DNA of 64,000 nucleotides, taken from the NCBI GenBank assembly GCA_016713035.1, contig JADJPW010000001.1, positions 1,488,001 to 1,552,000 on the forward strand. Direction: 5' to 3'. Position numbers and translations under genes: made by a program. The stretch comes from Verrucomicrobiaceae bacterium (GTDB taxonomy: Bacteria; Verrucomicrobiota; Verrucomicrobiia; Verrucomicrobiales; Verrucomicrobiaceae). The notes beneath the pieces were generated by a model. The model ran no database searches and was not told where the DNA came from. It saw only the letters and a program-made list of their open reading frames with translations. Position 1 is the first letter of the stretch. Every line of letters starts with the position of its first letter. Shown piece after piece: positions 28,598 through 38,483 of the stretch.

Positions 28598-29131
28598 TTA
28601 GGGCTTTCTTTGTATCTTGATCTCGCCAAAGGTCATGAAAACGAAAGTCGTTCCCGCTGGGCCGCGATACGCGCCCTGTCGATCACAAACCAGAGTGGCA
28701 AGCGCGGCCAATTCCCATGCAGCGTCCCCGTCACATTCCACCTTTCGATCCTGCAGAAACTCGATTTTGTGCTGCTTCGCGAACTGCAATACCGCCTCCG
28801 CATCTTTTCGGAGTGGTTCGACTACCGATGGGTGATCCCAACCCCAGAGGAAGGTGCTATCAAGGAATTGTATGTTCCGACGATCTGAAACGGTGCGCTA
28901 ACGACAACCCCTTCAGGAAACGTCCACGTTATGATTCCCGTTTCCTGGTCAGCGTCCCAGCGATCTGCGGCTCCTATGTTCCACGTTCCCTGATGTGCTT
29001 CTGTCAACACCTTCAGATGGTTGTTCGCCTTCTCTAGGTAAGCGTCGATGTCGAATTTAGTTTCCATTGGCGGGTTTGTTGTCAGAACAGCCTGCGAGTA
29101 GCGCGATGAGTGTGAGGATGGCGATTCGCAT
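28598..29131 (-). pseudogene. Lipoprotein with DUF6882-like domain, frame broken
   Basis: A start at 29131, preceded by AGGATAAGAA, gives a lipoprotein signal (MRIAILTLIALLAGCSDN). It stops after 24 codons, overlapping an ATG in the next frame (29067). From there a domain runs through WNIGAADRWDADQETGIITW and, after one missing G near 28855, through FLWGWDHPSVVEPLRKDAEA to a stop at 28598. The W-D-x-D pattern and the FLWGW-NP-like motif resemble the DUF6882 family. Two one-base corrections yield one continuous lipoprotein of about 175 aa. Confidence 0.55.
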
Positions 29132-29267
29132 TTCTTATCCTAACGTTTTAGCCACACTAAATTGTGGGCGAATCTGGAGTCGTCCACAGTTTTGTGGACG
29201 AACTGGCTTGAGGCTAGCGGGCCGCCCTCTTTTTGGCAAGCAGCGCCTTCCTCATCGCCAGGTTTAA

Positions 29268-29385
29268 TGTTCAGCTTTGATCCCCTACACCTCACCCACC
29301 ACTTCCAGGGCCGCGACTTCCGCCTCTCAGCGGCGTCGCTGGAAAAGTCATCGAGCCATGGATCGCTCAAGCGCAGCCACTGTGA
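29268..29385 (+). pseudogene. Duplicated 3' end of a DUF1501 gene
   Basis: About 115 bp are close to 88% identical to the end of the DUF1501 gene at 27143-27255. With one extra T removed, it encodes the family C terminus GRDFRL, GKVIEPWIAQ and a TGA stop. The similarity begins abruptly near 29270, and no upstream DUF1501 body precedes it. It is convergent with the glycosidase-like gene whose stop is at 29404. Confidence 0.75.
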
Positions 29386-29403
29386 TCGAAAAGGGGCGCT
29401 TGG

Positions 29404-30926
29404 TTACTGAAACTTGATCGAGTACAGATCCGCGTCCTTGAGCACGAATCGCAGTTTGATGGGCTTGCCGGCGAGAAGTGACGTCGGAGCCGGTTTTCCA
29501 GACGACGGGGCGCTCGATGGAGTCGCCAAAGTGCTCTTTGGTCACTCAATGCAAAACCGGGGATGGGTTTGCCATTCAGGTCCTGGATTTCACTTTCACA
29601 CCACCGGCAGCGGAGCTGGCAAAATTCATCGTGAGTGCTTTCCCCGTGAAAGTAAGCGGTTTGGTGAGGAGCTCGCCACCGCTCATCGGAGCATGGATGG
29701 AGACGAATCCGTCGAGCGCAGTGTGTATGGCGGCGGAGTTGGCTGCTTTGGCCGGTCCAGTAGCTCTCGGTGGCGTAGAGGCTGAGTTCGTTCGGAGCGC
29801 CTTCCAGGGCCGACTTTGTCTCTACCAGATGCCAGGCTATGTTGATGACCGTAGTTCCAGGTGCCAGGGCGCTCGATGCCGGGTGGGAGGAAGGCCTCGT
29901 TCCAGCGCTTTGAAGGTGACGCCGTCGCGGCTCGCCATGAAAAGGCCCTCGGTGATGGCCATGCCGTAGCGATCGGTGGCTTTGGAGCGCCATTGGCGGT
30001 GCGCGTACTCTGGCAGAGCACGCATGCTCTCTGACCAACCACGCTCGATGTAGCGGGTGGGAAAGCCGAGAAGCAGATGTGGGGCACGGTGATAGGGCTT
30101 TACCTGATTGGTGTAGAGAGCTTCGCCTGGGGAGTCAGTGTAACGGAGATCTTGCTGATTCTCCCAATGGATGAAGTCCCGCGAGGTGGCCGTGCGGATG
30201 GCGGAGGCCGCTGGGCTTCCAGTTTTTTCATCGGCGCTACCTTCAGGAAGTAGCGCCAGTAGGCACGGTATTGGCCGCTGTGCGCATCCCAAAAGGCGAG
30301 GTTCTGCGAGTCAAAGGCACCATCCGTGATCACGGGCACATCGGCCATCGGGGACCAGCGCAAGCCGTCGGGCGATTTGAGTGCGAGAGGCCTTTCGGTG
30401 AGTTTGAGCGCAGGATGGCTTTGTATTTTGCATCAGGTGCCGCTTGTGGGTTTTCGTCTTTGAAGACCGCTGGATGGCCACCATCAGGATCTACTTTGCC
30501 CATTTTACCATGTGGGATGACGATGTTGTTCGCTTTGGAGCCTCTGAAATCGTGCAGGCCGAGTTCTGGCTTGCGCCAATGGATGCCGTCCGCGCTTTCG
30601 GCATAGCAGGTGAAGAGCGGGTGTTCGCCGGTATTGACCTTGCCAGGCGCGGTGACGGTGAGCTGCCAGGACTTGTAGTACATGCGGTATTTGTCACCGT
30701 CTTTAAATAGACTGTGGTAGCCGCTTCCACTCCTCCCACGGCATATCGTGCGTGATGGCGATCTCCTTCGGCTGCGGCTGGTGCAGGCGCTGCTCGGCGC
30801 TGCCGGTGAGTTTTGCGATGAGCAGTCCATCGACAAAGAGCTCCGGCGTGAACCGATTGCGATGGGATCAGCCGCAGGGGCAATCGCAGCAATCAGGAGT
30901 GGGAGGACGAGGCAGATCGGTTTCAT
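29404..30926 (-). pseudogene. Secreted glycosidase-like propeller protein, multiply frameshifted
   Basis: Reconstructed length is about 500 aa. The start at 30926 gives a Sec signal (ICLVLPLLIAAIAPAAD) and then GSR(R)ELFVDG after one missing G. Conserved-looking pieces appear in successive frames: FKDGDKYRMYYKSW, CYAESADGIHWRKPELGL, LRWSPMADVPVITDGAFDSQ, FLPPGIERPGTWNYGHQH and KAPIKLRFV-like C-terminal beta-sandwich pieces. The repeated 'W...SxDGxxWRxPELGL' pattern is that of five-bladed-propeller glycosidase-like proteins (GH32/43/117-type folds) frequent in Planctomycetes and Verrucomicrobia. At least five frame changes are needed to read it through, so substrate and activity cannot be judged. 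Confidence 0.55.
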
Positions 30927-31083
30927 ACAGAAATGAATACTTGCGGGTGGTGCCCACATTGTTCATCTTTGAGGGAAAGTCTCTCGATACAGACACGGCG
31001 GCATCCGTTGCCAGATGCGAATCTCGGCTTAAAACTGCTCTATTCCACGTATCAAGAGTGAGTTCCCCGCCCCAACAAAGACC

Positions 31084-32488
31084 ATGCAAGCCCACCCATT
31101 ACGCGACACGACACGCAGGCACTTTTCAGCCGTTGCGGCGTCGGTGTCGATCGATGGCGCTGGGATCGCTCCTTGCACGAGACAATGCCCAGGACCGAAA
31201 AAAACGCACTTTCCCGCAAAAGCGAAAAGCGTGATCCACCTCTTCATGGCAGGCGGCCCATCGCAGCTCGATATGTTCGAGCACAAGCCAGAGCTGCAAA
31301 AGCGGAATGGGCAGCCCATCCCAGAAAGTTTCACTAAGGGCAAGCGCTTCGCGTTCATGGACAGCAGCCACCGCAGTGAATTGCTAGCCATAGTGCACCC
31401 TGCGCCAGCACGGCCACTCCGGCGTTTGGGTGAATGATCTGCTGCCCCAAACCGCCTCCATCGTCGATGAGCTGGCTTTTATCCGCACCTGCAAAACCGA
31501 CCTCTTCAATCATGCGCCGGCAAAGTTCTACATGAACACTGGCAGCGGGCTCTTTGGCCGCCCCAGCATGGGCGCATGGATCACCTACGGACTCGGTAGC
31601 GAGTGCGATGATCTACCTGGCTTTGTGGTGCTGCAAAGTGGCCCACGGGGACCACGCGGCGGCGTTGTGCTCTGGGGCAGTGGTGTCCTGCCCACGACGT
31701 ATCAAGGGGGTGCCCCTGCGCAATACGGGTGATCCCATTGTGAATCTCCACGCCAAAGCAGATCAGCGCCGCGCAGCAGCGCCAGGTGGTGGATGCCGTG
31801 CGAGAGCTCAATCTCAAACGCCTCGTCGAAACAGGTGACCAAGAAATCTCCACCCGCATCAATGCCTACGAAATGGCCTACCGAATGCAAACAAGCGCCC
31901 CGAGCTCATGGACATCCAGGGCGAGTCAAAGGCCACGCTGGACCTCTATGGCATCAAAGACACCAAGGAGACCACCTTTGCGCGGAACTGCCTGCTGGCA
32001 CGCCGACTGGTGGAGCGTGGAGTCCGCTTTGTGCAGCTCTATGACACGAACTGGGATCACCACGGCGGCCCCACTGAGAACCTCGAGAAGCACATGCCCA
32101 TGAAATGTGCCGACATCGACCGCGCCTGCGCCGCCCTGGTCAAGGATCTGAAGCAGCGCGGCCTACTCGATGACACGATCGTCGTCTGGGGAGGTGAATT
32201 CGGCCGCACCCCGATGGGGAGGTCCGCGAATCCACGGGTCGCAATCACCACATCGATGCCTTCACCATGTGGTTCGCAGGCGGAGGCTTCAAACCGGGCA
32301 CCACCTACGGCGAGACGGATGAATTGGATTTGGAGCCATCGCTGACCCTGTCCATGTCCACGACATCCATGCCACCATCCTCCATCAACTCGGACTCGAT
32401 CATCAAAAGCTCACCGTGCGTTCTCAGGGCCTCGATTTCCGCCTCACAGGCGTCGATCCTGCCCGTGGTGAAAGAGGTGCTCGTGTGA
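31084..32488 (+). pseudogene. Second DUF1501 Tat-exported protein, multiply frameshifted
   Basis: Reconstructed length is about 470 aa. A Tat-like start (TTRRHFFSRC after one correction) is followed by FPAKAKSVIHLFMAGGPSQL, DLFNHAPAKFYMNTGSG, VVDAVRELNLKRLVETGD, NCLLARRLVERGVRFVQLYD, TNWDHHGGPTENLEKHM and VVWGGEFGRTPMG. These are the family motifs in the right order but spread over three frames. The C terminus (LDFRLTGVDPARVVKEVLV) is intact at the end. It is not a recent copy of the gene at 25.8 kb, since the proteins differ throughout. It lies downstream of the divergent glycosidase-like gene and upstream of the ECF sigma gene. Confidence 0.75.
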
Positions 32489-32627
32489 TCCATGTGACCG
32501 CTCAAAAAGCACCCTTTTTTCCATCCTGCCCCTCCCCCGCACTGCGCATGACCTGCTGGGCGAAAAATTAATCATCGAGCTCGCATACAAAAGCAGCAGG
32601 CGGGCCGTTAGGGAGGTCGAACTGACT

Positions 32628-33204
32628 ATGAAACCCGCCTTCGACTGGAAGCAGACTTTGACCGCCTCGCACCGCAACTGGTGCTCTATGCGCGTCAGCT
32701 CGTGCACTCCATCGCGGATGCAGAGGACGTGGTGCAGCAGGCCTTTGTGCGCTGGTGGCGACGCTTCCCGGAGGGGATGCCCAGCACATCCCCCTGCTCT
32801 ACGCAGCGGTGCGCACCATCGCTCTCGATCAGCTCCGCAGTGATCATCGCCGTGTCGTGCGGGAGGGAAAAGCCGAAATCGCCGTCGAGAGCGAGCATGT
32901 GCCTGCCTTTGACACACCGCCCGAAAAGAAAGAAACCGCCGCTCTCGTCGAAAAGGCCATCCAGCAGCTCCCCAAAGAGCAACGTGAAGTCATCACCCTG
33001 CATCTTTGGGGCGGGCTCACCTTCAAAGAGATCGCTGCCCTCTCTGGTGACTCCATCAACACCGTCGCAGGCCGCTACCGTTACGCTTTGAACAACCTGC
33101 ACAAGAAGCTCTCCCCGCTGCGTGATGAACTCGTCACTCATGAGGACTCTCCCGGCTTTAATATCCTACCTTTGCATCCCAGGAGGCCCTGTCATGACCC
33201 CTAA
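32628..33204 (+). pseudogene. ECF-type RNA polymerase sigma factor, frame broken twice
   Basis: Reconstructed length is about 190 aa. Region 2 reads YARQLVHSIADAEDVVQQAF and RWWRRFPEG, and region 4 reads LPKEQREVITLHLWGGLTF with a helix-turn-helix KEIAALSGDSINTVAGRYRY. One G is missing in a GG(G)AAG context near 32646, and one in a G-run near 32774. Restoring both gives one continuous frame from MKPAFDW. It is followed by an overlapping membrane protein gene and a PDZ protein, the layout of an extracytoplasmic stress module. Confidence 0.8.
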
Positions 33205-33658
33205 CGACCTCGAATCCATCCTGCGTGGCATCAAGCCCGCTGCCCCCTCCGCCCAGCTCTTCCAAGGCATCGACGAGGAACTCAGCCTGGATACCAGTTG
33301 GCTCGGTAAATCGCCCTTTGTGAAAACAACGCCGCGCTGGATCACCCGCACCATTTTCACCGCCATCGGTGCCGCCGCCGCCATCGCCGTCGTGAGTTGG
33401 ATCACGCTTTCTGGTCACCAAAACACTGCACCGCGCGAAACGACCGCGCAAAACAGCGCCGTCCCCGTCTCCACGATCAGCGAATGGGCAGACTTCGAGA
33501 ATGAGGGAATCCAGTTCGCCAAAGGCCAGCCACCGCAGCAGCGAGTGCGCCTCATCGGCACGGAGCGCCGCATCTTCATCGACCCGCGTGATGGAGCTCA
33601 AATCATCATCGAAACCCCGAAGGAGCAGTCCTTCACCGTCCCCGTGAACTTCCAGTAA
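33194..33658 (+). CDS. Single-pass membrane protein, putative anti-sigma factor
   Basis: 154 aa from the ATG at 33194, chosen because AGGAGG precedes it by seven bases. The frame extends 24 codons further upstream without support. The N-terminal ~60 residues are cytoplasmic, then one membrane helix (IFTAIGAAAAIAVVSWITL), then a periplasmic part ending in IETPKEQSFTVPVNFQ. The start lies inside the end of the ECF sigma gene, the usual arrangement for sigma/anti-sigma pairs. No zinc-finger His/Cys anti-sigma motif is visible, so the role is inferred from context. Confidence 0.6.
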   Translation: MTPNDLESILRGIKPAAPSAQLFQGIDEELSLDTSWLGKSPFVKTTPRWITRTIFTAIGAAAAIAVVSWITLSGHQNTAPRETTAQNSAVPVSTISEWADFENEGIQFAKGQPPQQRVRLIGTERRIFIDPRDGAQIIIETPKEQSFTVPVNFQ

Positions 33659-33744
33659 AGGCCTGAACTGGAGTCACTCTGTTCACCGCATTCCAAGCGC
33701 CGCCAAAGCCGCGCTCAGGCCCACCCCATGCCCATTTCTCCACC

Positions 33745-34747
33745 ATGAAAACCAAACTCACCCTCCTACTCGCCATCGCAGGCCTCGGACTCACTCCCTC
33801 CCAGGCCGAGCTGACCATACCCGACTCCAAGCCAAATGCCCCAGAGCAACAGGCAGCGCCTCAAGCAGAGCAAAAAGCCGTCGCCTACCTCGGAGTCCTC
33901 ACTCGGGACGTGCCAGAGGAGCTTCGCACCCAGTTTTCGCTCGCAGAGGGTTTTGGCCTTCTTGTTGAAGACGTCATGCCTGGCTCCCCTGCTGCCACCG
34001 CTGGCCTGAAACACCATGATGTGCTGCTCAAGCTCGCGGATCAGCAACTCGTCAATGCAGAGCAGCTCCTCACGCTCGTGCGCAGTCACAAAAAGGCGAT
34101 TCCGTCTCCTCACCATCATCACTGGCGGCAAAGAAACCCAAATCACCGCCACGCTCGGAGAGCATATGACCTCCACCCACCGTTCCGGGCCCATCCAGCC
34201 TCCCTGGAACCAACCGGAGATGAAGCACTTTTTCGGTGAACGCTTCCAAAACAGCGACATGGGCGAGCGCCTGCGTGACCTACAAAAGGAAGTCCAAAAA
34301 CATCAGGAGCGCATGCAGCAGTGGAATCGCGGCCCCAAAAAAGACCACCTCCCAGCCCTACCTCCGCCTCACCCACGCGAAGAAGGTAAAAAAGAAGACT
34401 CCGCAGTGCAGAAGACCCCGACCCAAAGTGAAGTCCACGTCGAGACCCACGTCTCCGCCTCCGCCAACATCATCCGCCTAGACGAAACAGGCGAATACCA
34501 GCTCAAAACCGAAGACGGGAAAAAAACCTTCATCGTCCGCCCCAAAGACGGCACGGAGAAATCCTGGCCCGTCAACACCGACAAAGAGCGTCAAGCCGTC
34601 CCAGAGGCCTACCGCGAGAAGCTCAATCTCTTCGATAGTGTGAAGATCGACATCTCCACCCCAGCAGTCGGCCCACAGCCCCCAAGCCGACGCCGCCCAC
34701 CTCACCGACTCCCCAGACCAATCCTTCGCGTGATGGCGAAGAAATAA
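33745..34747 (+). pseudogene. Exported PDZ-domain protein, frame broken near residue 115
   Basis: It starts with a signal peptide (LTLLLAIAGLGLTPSQAE). A PDZ domain covers residues ~50-130 (YLGVLTRDVPEEL, GLLVEDVMPGSPAATAGLKH, DVLLKLADQQLVNAEQL). Two missing bases near 34090-34110 shift the frame; the continuation is TIITGGKETQITATLGEH and then a Gln/Lys-rich and Pro-rich C-terminal half (RLRDLQKEVQKHQERMQQWN). There is no protease domain. As the third gene of a sigma/membrane-protein module it could be an envelope stress effector. The exact C terminus is uncertain because alternative frames stay open. Confidence 0.65.
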
Positions 34748-34778
34748 AACGCGGCACCTCCGTCTGAGGTCTGCACCA

Positions 34779-34812
34779 GAAAGCCGGGGAAGGCCTCCCC
34801 GGCTTTCTTTTT
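34779..34812. terminator. Intrinsic terminator between PDZ gene and dnaB
   Basis: A perfect 12-bp stem GAAAGCCGGGGA / TCCCCGGCTTTC with a 5-base loop is followed by TTTTT on the plus strand. It is preceded by an A-rich stretch only weakly, so it serves mainly the plus-strand operon. It lies 14 bases from the dnaB stop, so dnaB transcripts may share it. Confidence 0.85.
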
Positions 34813-34825
34813 GGCCTCAATGGAC

Positions 34826-36343
34826 CTAGGGAGACTCTGCCTCTTCACTGCGCTCCACGAAGCGCATCGCATGGTCGATGAAGCGCAGTAAAACATCATC
34901 CGTGGGGCCATTTCGGTTCTTGGCCAAAATGAGCATCGCTTCACCGCGCTTCTTCTCTTCCGCCTCCTCGTCTTCGACTTCCATCTTTGCCCCAGCATAG
35001 TCAGAGCGTGTCAGCAGGCCGACCATGTCCGCATCCTGCTCGATGGAGCCAGACTCACGTAAGTCAGAGAGCACGGGGCGCTGGCCTTTGCGGCTCTCCA
35101 CCGCACGATTGAGCTGTGCGAGCACGATCACAGGCACATTGAGCTCTTTGGCGATGCCTTTGATACCGGCGCTGATTTCTGCGATCTCGATTTGGCGATT
35201 ATCTTTCGCCCGGCGGCTGCCAGAGGTCATGAGCTGCAAGTAGTCGATCATGATCATCTGGATGCCGTGCTGCTTCTTGAGCCGGCGTGACTTTGCCCGC
35301 AGCTCCATGATGTCCAGACCCGGAGTCTCATCGATGAAGATATTTGCCTTTTGCAGATCACGCGTGGCCTTCGCCAATGCATCCTGCTGCGCACGAGAGA
35401 GGCCACGGCTGAGGTCCTGCATGCTCAGACGGGCACGAGAGACGAGCAAACGACGCACCAGCATCGTCGCACTCATTTCCAGTGAGAAGACCGCGCAGGG
35501 CGTATTGCAGTCCACGGCGATATGCTCGACGATATTCATCGCAAGGGAGGTTTTCCCCATCGAGGGACGAGCAGCGATGACGAACATTTCACCGCCCTGG
35601 AGGCCGCTACTCATGCTATCGAGCTTCGTATAGCCCGTGGAGAGGCCACGGAGCTGCCCTGGGTGCTCCAGCATGTATTGAATGCTGTCGATGGCATCCA
35701 TCACATGCTGGGAGAGGGTTTTGATCCCCTCCTTCGCCCCGATCGACTGCCGCACCCCGAGCGCACGCTGCTCAGCATGATCCAGCACGGTGTCGATGTC
35801 CTCATCGAGCTGCTCTTTACCATGCTCGTAGGCGTAATGAATATTCAGCGAGCTCGCATAAATGAGCTCCCGCAGAACATGCTTCTCCATCACGATCTTG
35901 CGGTAGAAAGGGAAAGTGCGCCGAGATCGGCGTGAAGGAAAAGAGAGATCACTGATCGCCGCAGCTCCCCCGACCTTGTCTAGCAGGTTCTGATCACGCA
36001 GCGTATGCGTGAGTGTCACGGGATCGACGGGTAGATTTTTATCGTAAAACTCCAGCAGCTTCTCGTAGATTGTGCGATTCGCGTCGTGATAAAAGGCATG
36101 CGCAGGCAGATTCACGCGGCAATCGCTCAAACGCTCACTGGGGTCTTGAAGCAGGCAGGAGAGCACCCCTTTTTCCGCCTCATCAGAGAATGGCAAAGCA
36201 CGGTTGATCGAAGCGAGAAGCTCCTCTGCGGTGGGGATTTCACTGCGCTTTTTGAAGTCCTTTTTCTCCGGTTTGGAATTGGGCTCGCCAGCCCCATTTT
36301 GTGGGGAATCTGGGGAAGTGGAGGAAGTAGAGCTATCAGCCAT
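34826..36343 (-). CDS. dnaB: Replicative DNA helicase DnaB
   Basis: 505 aa from the ATG at 36343. The family N-terminal domain (PFSDEAEKGVLSCLLQDPS) is followed by the RecA-like helicase core with Walker A ARPSMGKTSLAMNI near residue 270, Walker B MIMIDYLQLM near 370 and VIVLAQLNRAVESRKGQRPV. Residues ~135-150 read LSFPSRRSRRTFPFYRK, whereas the next frame gives LFSFTPISAHFPFYRK, the normal family type. Two insertions (+2 and +1) around 35905-35935 therefore cancel and leave an altered stretch of about 14 residues. The N-terminal ~35 residues are a low-complexity extension. Confidence 0.93.
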   Translation of the reverse strand: MADSSTSSTSPDSPQNGAGEPNSKPEKKDFKKRSEIPTAEELLASINRALPFSDEAEKGVLSCLLQDPSERLSDCRVNLPAHAFYHDANRTIYEKLLEFYDKNLPVDPVTLTHTLRDQNLLDKVGGAAAISDLSFPSRRSRRTFPFYRKIVMEKHVLRELIYASSLNIHYAYEHGKEQLDEDIDTVLDHAEQRALGVRQSIGAKEGIKTLSQHVMDAIDSIQYMLEHPGQLRGLSTGYTKLDSMSSGLQGGEMFVIAARPSMGKTSLAMNIVEHIAVDCNTPCAVFSLEMSATMLVRRLLVSRARLSMQDLSRGLSRAQQDALAKATRDLQKANIFIDETPGLDIMELRAKSRRLKKQHGIQMIMIDYLQLMTSGSRRAKDNRQIEIAEISAGIKGIAKELNVPVIVLAQLNRAVESRKGQRPVLSDLRESGSIEQDADMVGLLTRSDYAGAKMEVEDEEAEEKKRGEAMLILAKNRNGPTDDVLLRFIDHAMRFVERSEEAESP

Positions 36344-36479
36344 GAGAATAAGAGGAAAATCATGGGATGTTTTGCCCATCCGAACAAACAAAGACTTGCA
36401 TTTTTTATGCTTTCTCCCGAAAAATGAACGCTCCCCGCATCACCGGGTCCAAAGGCCACTCCCCCGTATTACTCAACCT

Positions 36480-38272
36480 ATGCTCCTCACAGCAATCAAA
36501 CTCAAAGTCGCCGCCCTCGCACTCGTGGCCGGCATCGAAACCAACGATCTGCCAAACCAAAGCGCTGAACTCAAAGCCACGCTTGATACCTTGGCTGCTG
36601 CCGAGGCCAAAGTGAAGGATAAGACCCAGGATCCCGTCGCCGGTAGTGACTGGAATGCTGCCTTCACCTCCGCCGTGCAGAAAGTCCAAGACCTCGCAGC
36701 CAAAGGTGATGCGAATGCCAACTACGTCATCGCCAAGTGGGGCATCCTCACAGGTGGCAAAGACATCAACATCAACGCCATCGTCGATCTTTATCGCAAA
36801 GCCGGGGATAATCCCGCTGCACAGGTCGAGCTGGCTCAGATCCTCCTCCAGGCATTCAAACAAGACGCGGACAAAGCCCGCGAAGCAGTCGCACTCATCA
36901 TCAAAGCTGAAGCAGCCGGCAACAAGCTCGCCCGCCGCATGAAAGCTCAGCTCCTCCTCTCTGGTGGTGCAGGTGACCTCCTCAAGCAAGACACTGCTGA
37001 AGCCGTGAAGCTCTTCCAATCCGGCAGTGAAGCTGGCGATGGCGAGGCCACACTGAGCCTCTATCAGATCTACTCCCGTGGCATCACTGGCGTGCCCCAA
37101 GACTTCGCAAAAGCACTGGAGATGCTCAAGCTCGCTGCTGAGAAGCAAAGCAATGCCACCGCTCTCGGTGAGCTGGGTAGCCGCCTCCTCAATGGCGACA
37201 AAGGAGATGGCAAATCCGCTCCAAACCTCGTCCAAAAGGACGTGAAAGCCGCTCTCGATATGTTCGAGAAGTCCGCCACCGGTGGTCTTCCTGCCGCAAA
37301 TCGCATCCTAGGCCAAATCTGTGAAAACGGTGTCGGTACAAATGGCGCTGACGTGAAACAGGACTCTAAAAAAGCCTTTGATTACTACACGAAGGCCGCT
37401 CAGGGCAATGACGCCGCCGCTCTCTATCGCCTCGGACTCGCCTCCGAAACCGGTATCGCAGCCTCCGGCTCCAAGCCCGATGACAAAGGTAACTGGGATC
37501 CAAAAGACATCGTCGTCTCCCCGAACGCCAAGAACGCACTCGATCTCTACCGCCTCGCGGCGCAGAACAACGCAGCAGAGGCCTTCTTCAAAGTGGGCTC
37601 CTTCTACGAATCCGGCACCGTCGTGGACCGTGATCCTATCAAGGCCTTCCAGTTCTACACCCGTGCGGCCAATGCAGGCATCGTCCCTGCCATGCACCAG
37701 CTCGCTGGCCTCTATGCCAACGGCAACGGCACCACTCAGGACATCGTCGCAGCCGCCGCATGGTTCAAGCGTGCCGCAGACGCTGGCTATGCAGAGTCCC
37801 AGATCATCTACGGCGACATGAACGCCCGTGGTGCGGGCATGCCACAGAGCCTCGTCGCTGCCGAAGCCAACTATGAAAACGCTGCCTCAACAGGGCTCCA
37901 TCCTCGGCCTGCTGCGCCTCGCCATCCTGCATGCGCAAGTCGGTGTCGCCCCAGAGCCTCAGAGCGCAAAACCAAATCTCGGCCTCGGCTGGGCTTATGC
38001 TCAACTCGCCAGCGAGCTGACCAACAAATCCAACAATCCCGCCAAGGCCCAGGTCAATGCATTCGTCGCCCAACTTGAAGCCGCAACGATCGATGGCAAC
38101 CAGCCATCACCAGCGCCATCAAGGAAGCTGGTGTCAAAGAACTCGCTCGCCTCAAAGAGAAGTTCAAAATATCGTCGATGCAGTGAACAATGCAGGTGGT
38201 GCTCCCGCCGCAGCAGCTCCTGCTACCGAATCGAAGAAATCTGATTCCAAAAAGAAGAAGCGAACGAAGTAA
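36480..38272 (+). pseudogene. Sel1/TPR-like repeat protein, frame broken in the last quarter
   Basis: Reconstructed length is about 595 aa. There are many Sel1-like repeats in the form (A)ALxxLxxxYxxGxG: DGEATLSLYQIYSRGITG, GLPAANRILGQICENGVG, NDAAALYRLGLASETGI, PAMHQLAGLYANGNG and ESQIIYGDMNARGAGMP. The frame shifts near 37885, and the protein continues with LGLLRLAILHAQVGVAPE and then, after another shift near 38105, with ELARLKEKFKNIVDAVNNAG and a Lys/Ser-rich tail. Sel1 repeats mediate protein-protein contacts. No signal peptide is obvious from this start. A strong terminator and tRNA-Ala follow. Confidence 0.7.
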
Positions 38273-38341
38273 TCCTTCTTCGTGAGATACGGGCAAAAAG
38301 GTCAAAAACCCGCTTGTCAAAATAACGAGTCCATCTAGTCT

Positions 38342-38372
38342 CCGGCTCCCTTCGCAAGAGGGAGCCGGTTTT
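38342..38372 (+). terminator. Intrinsic terminator before tRNA-Ala
   Basis: CCGGCTCCCT and AGGGAGCCGG form a perfect 10-bp stem around TCGCAAG, followed by TTTTCATTTT. It ends the Sel1-protein transcript. The tRNA begins nine bases later, so the tRNA promoter must overlap or precede this element. Confidence 0.85.
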
Positions 38373-38380
38373 CATTTTCC

Positions 38381-38456
38381 GGGGCATTAGCTCAGTTGGT
38401 AGAGCGCCTGCATGGCATGCAGGAGGTCAGCGGTTCGAACCCGCTATGCTCCACCA
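38381..38456 (+). tRNA. tRNA-Ala (anticodon GGC)
   Basis: 76 bases with encoded CCA. The acceptor GGGGCAT pairs with ATGCTCC (one G-U). The D-arm contains AGCTCAGTTGGTAGAGC, the anticodon stem-loop CCTGCATGGCATGCAGG has GGC in the loop, and the T-arm GCGGTTCGAACCCGC is canonical. All arms pair well. Confidence 0.97.
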
Positions 38457-38483
38457 AACCGCATACCCACGCAGGTCCCCGCC

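Noticed and set aside
35900..35940. Intein or insertion within dnaB
   Set aside because: dnaB is a frequent intein host, but the protein has normal length and the odd stretch is explained by two small compensating indels.
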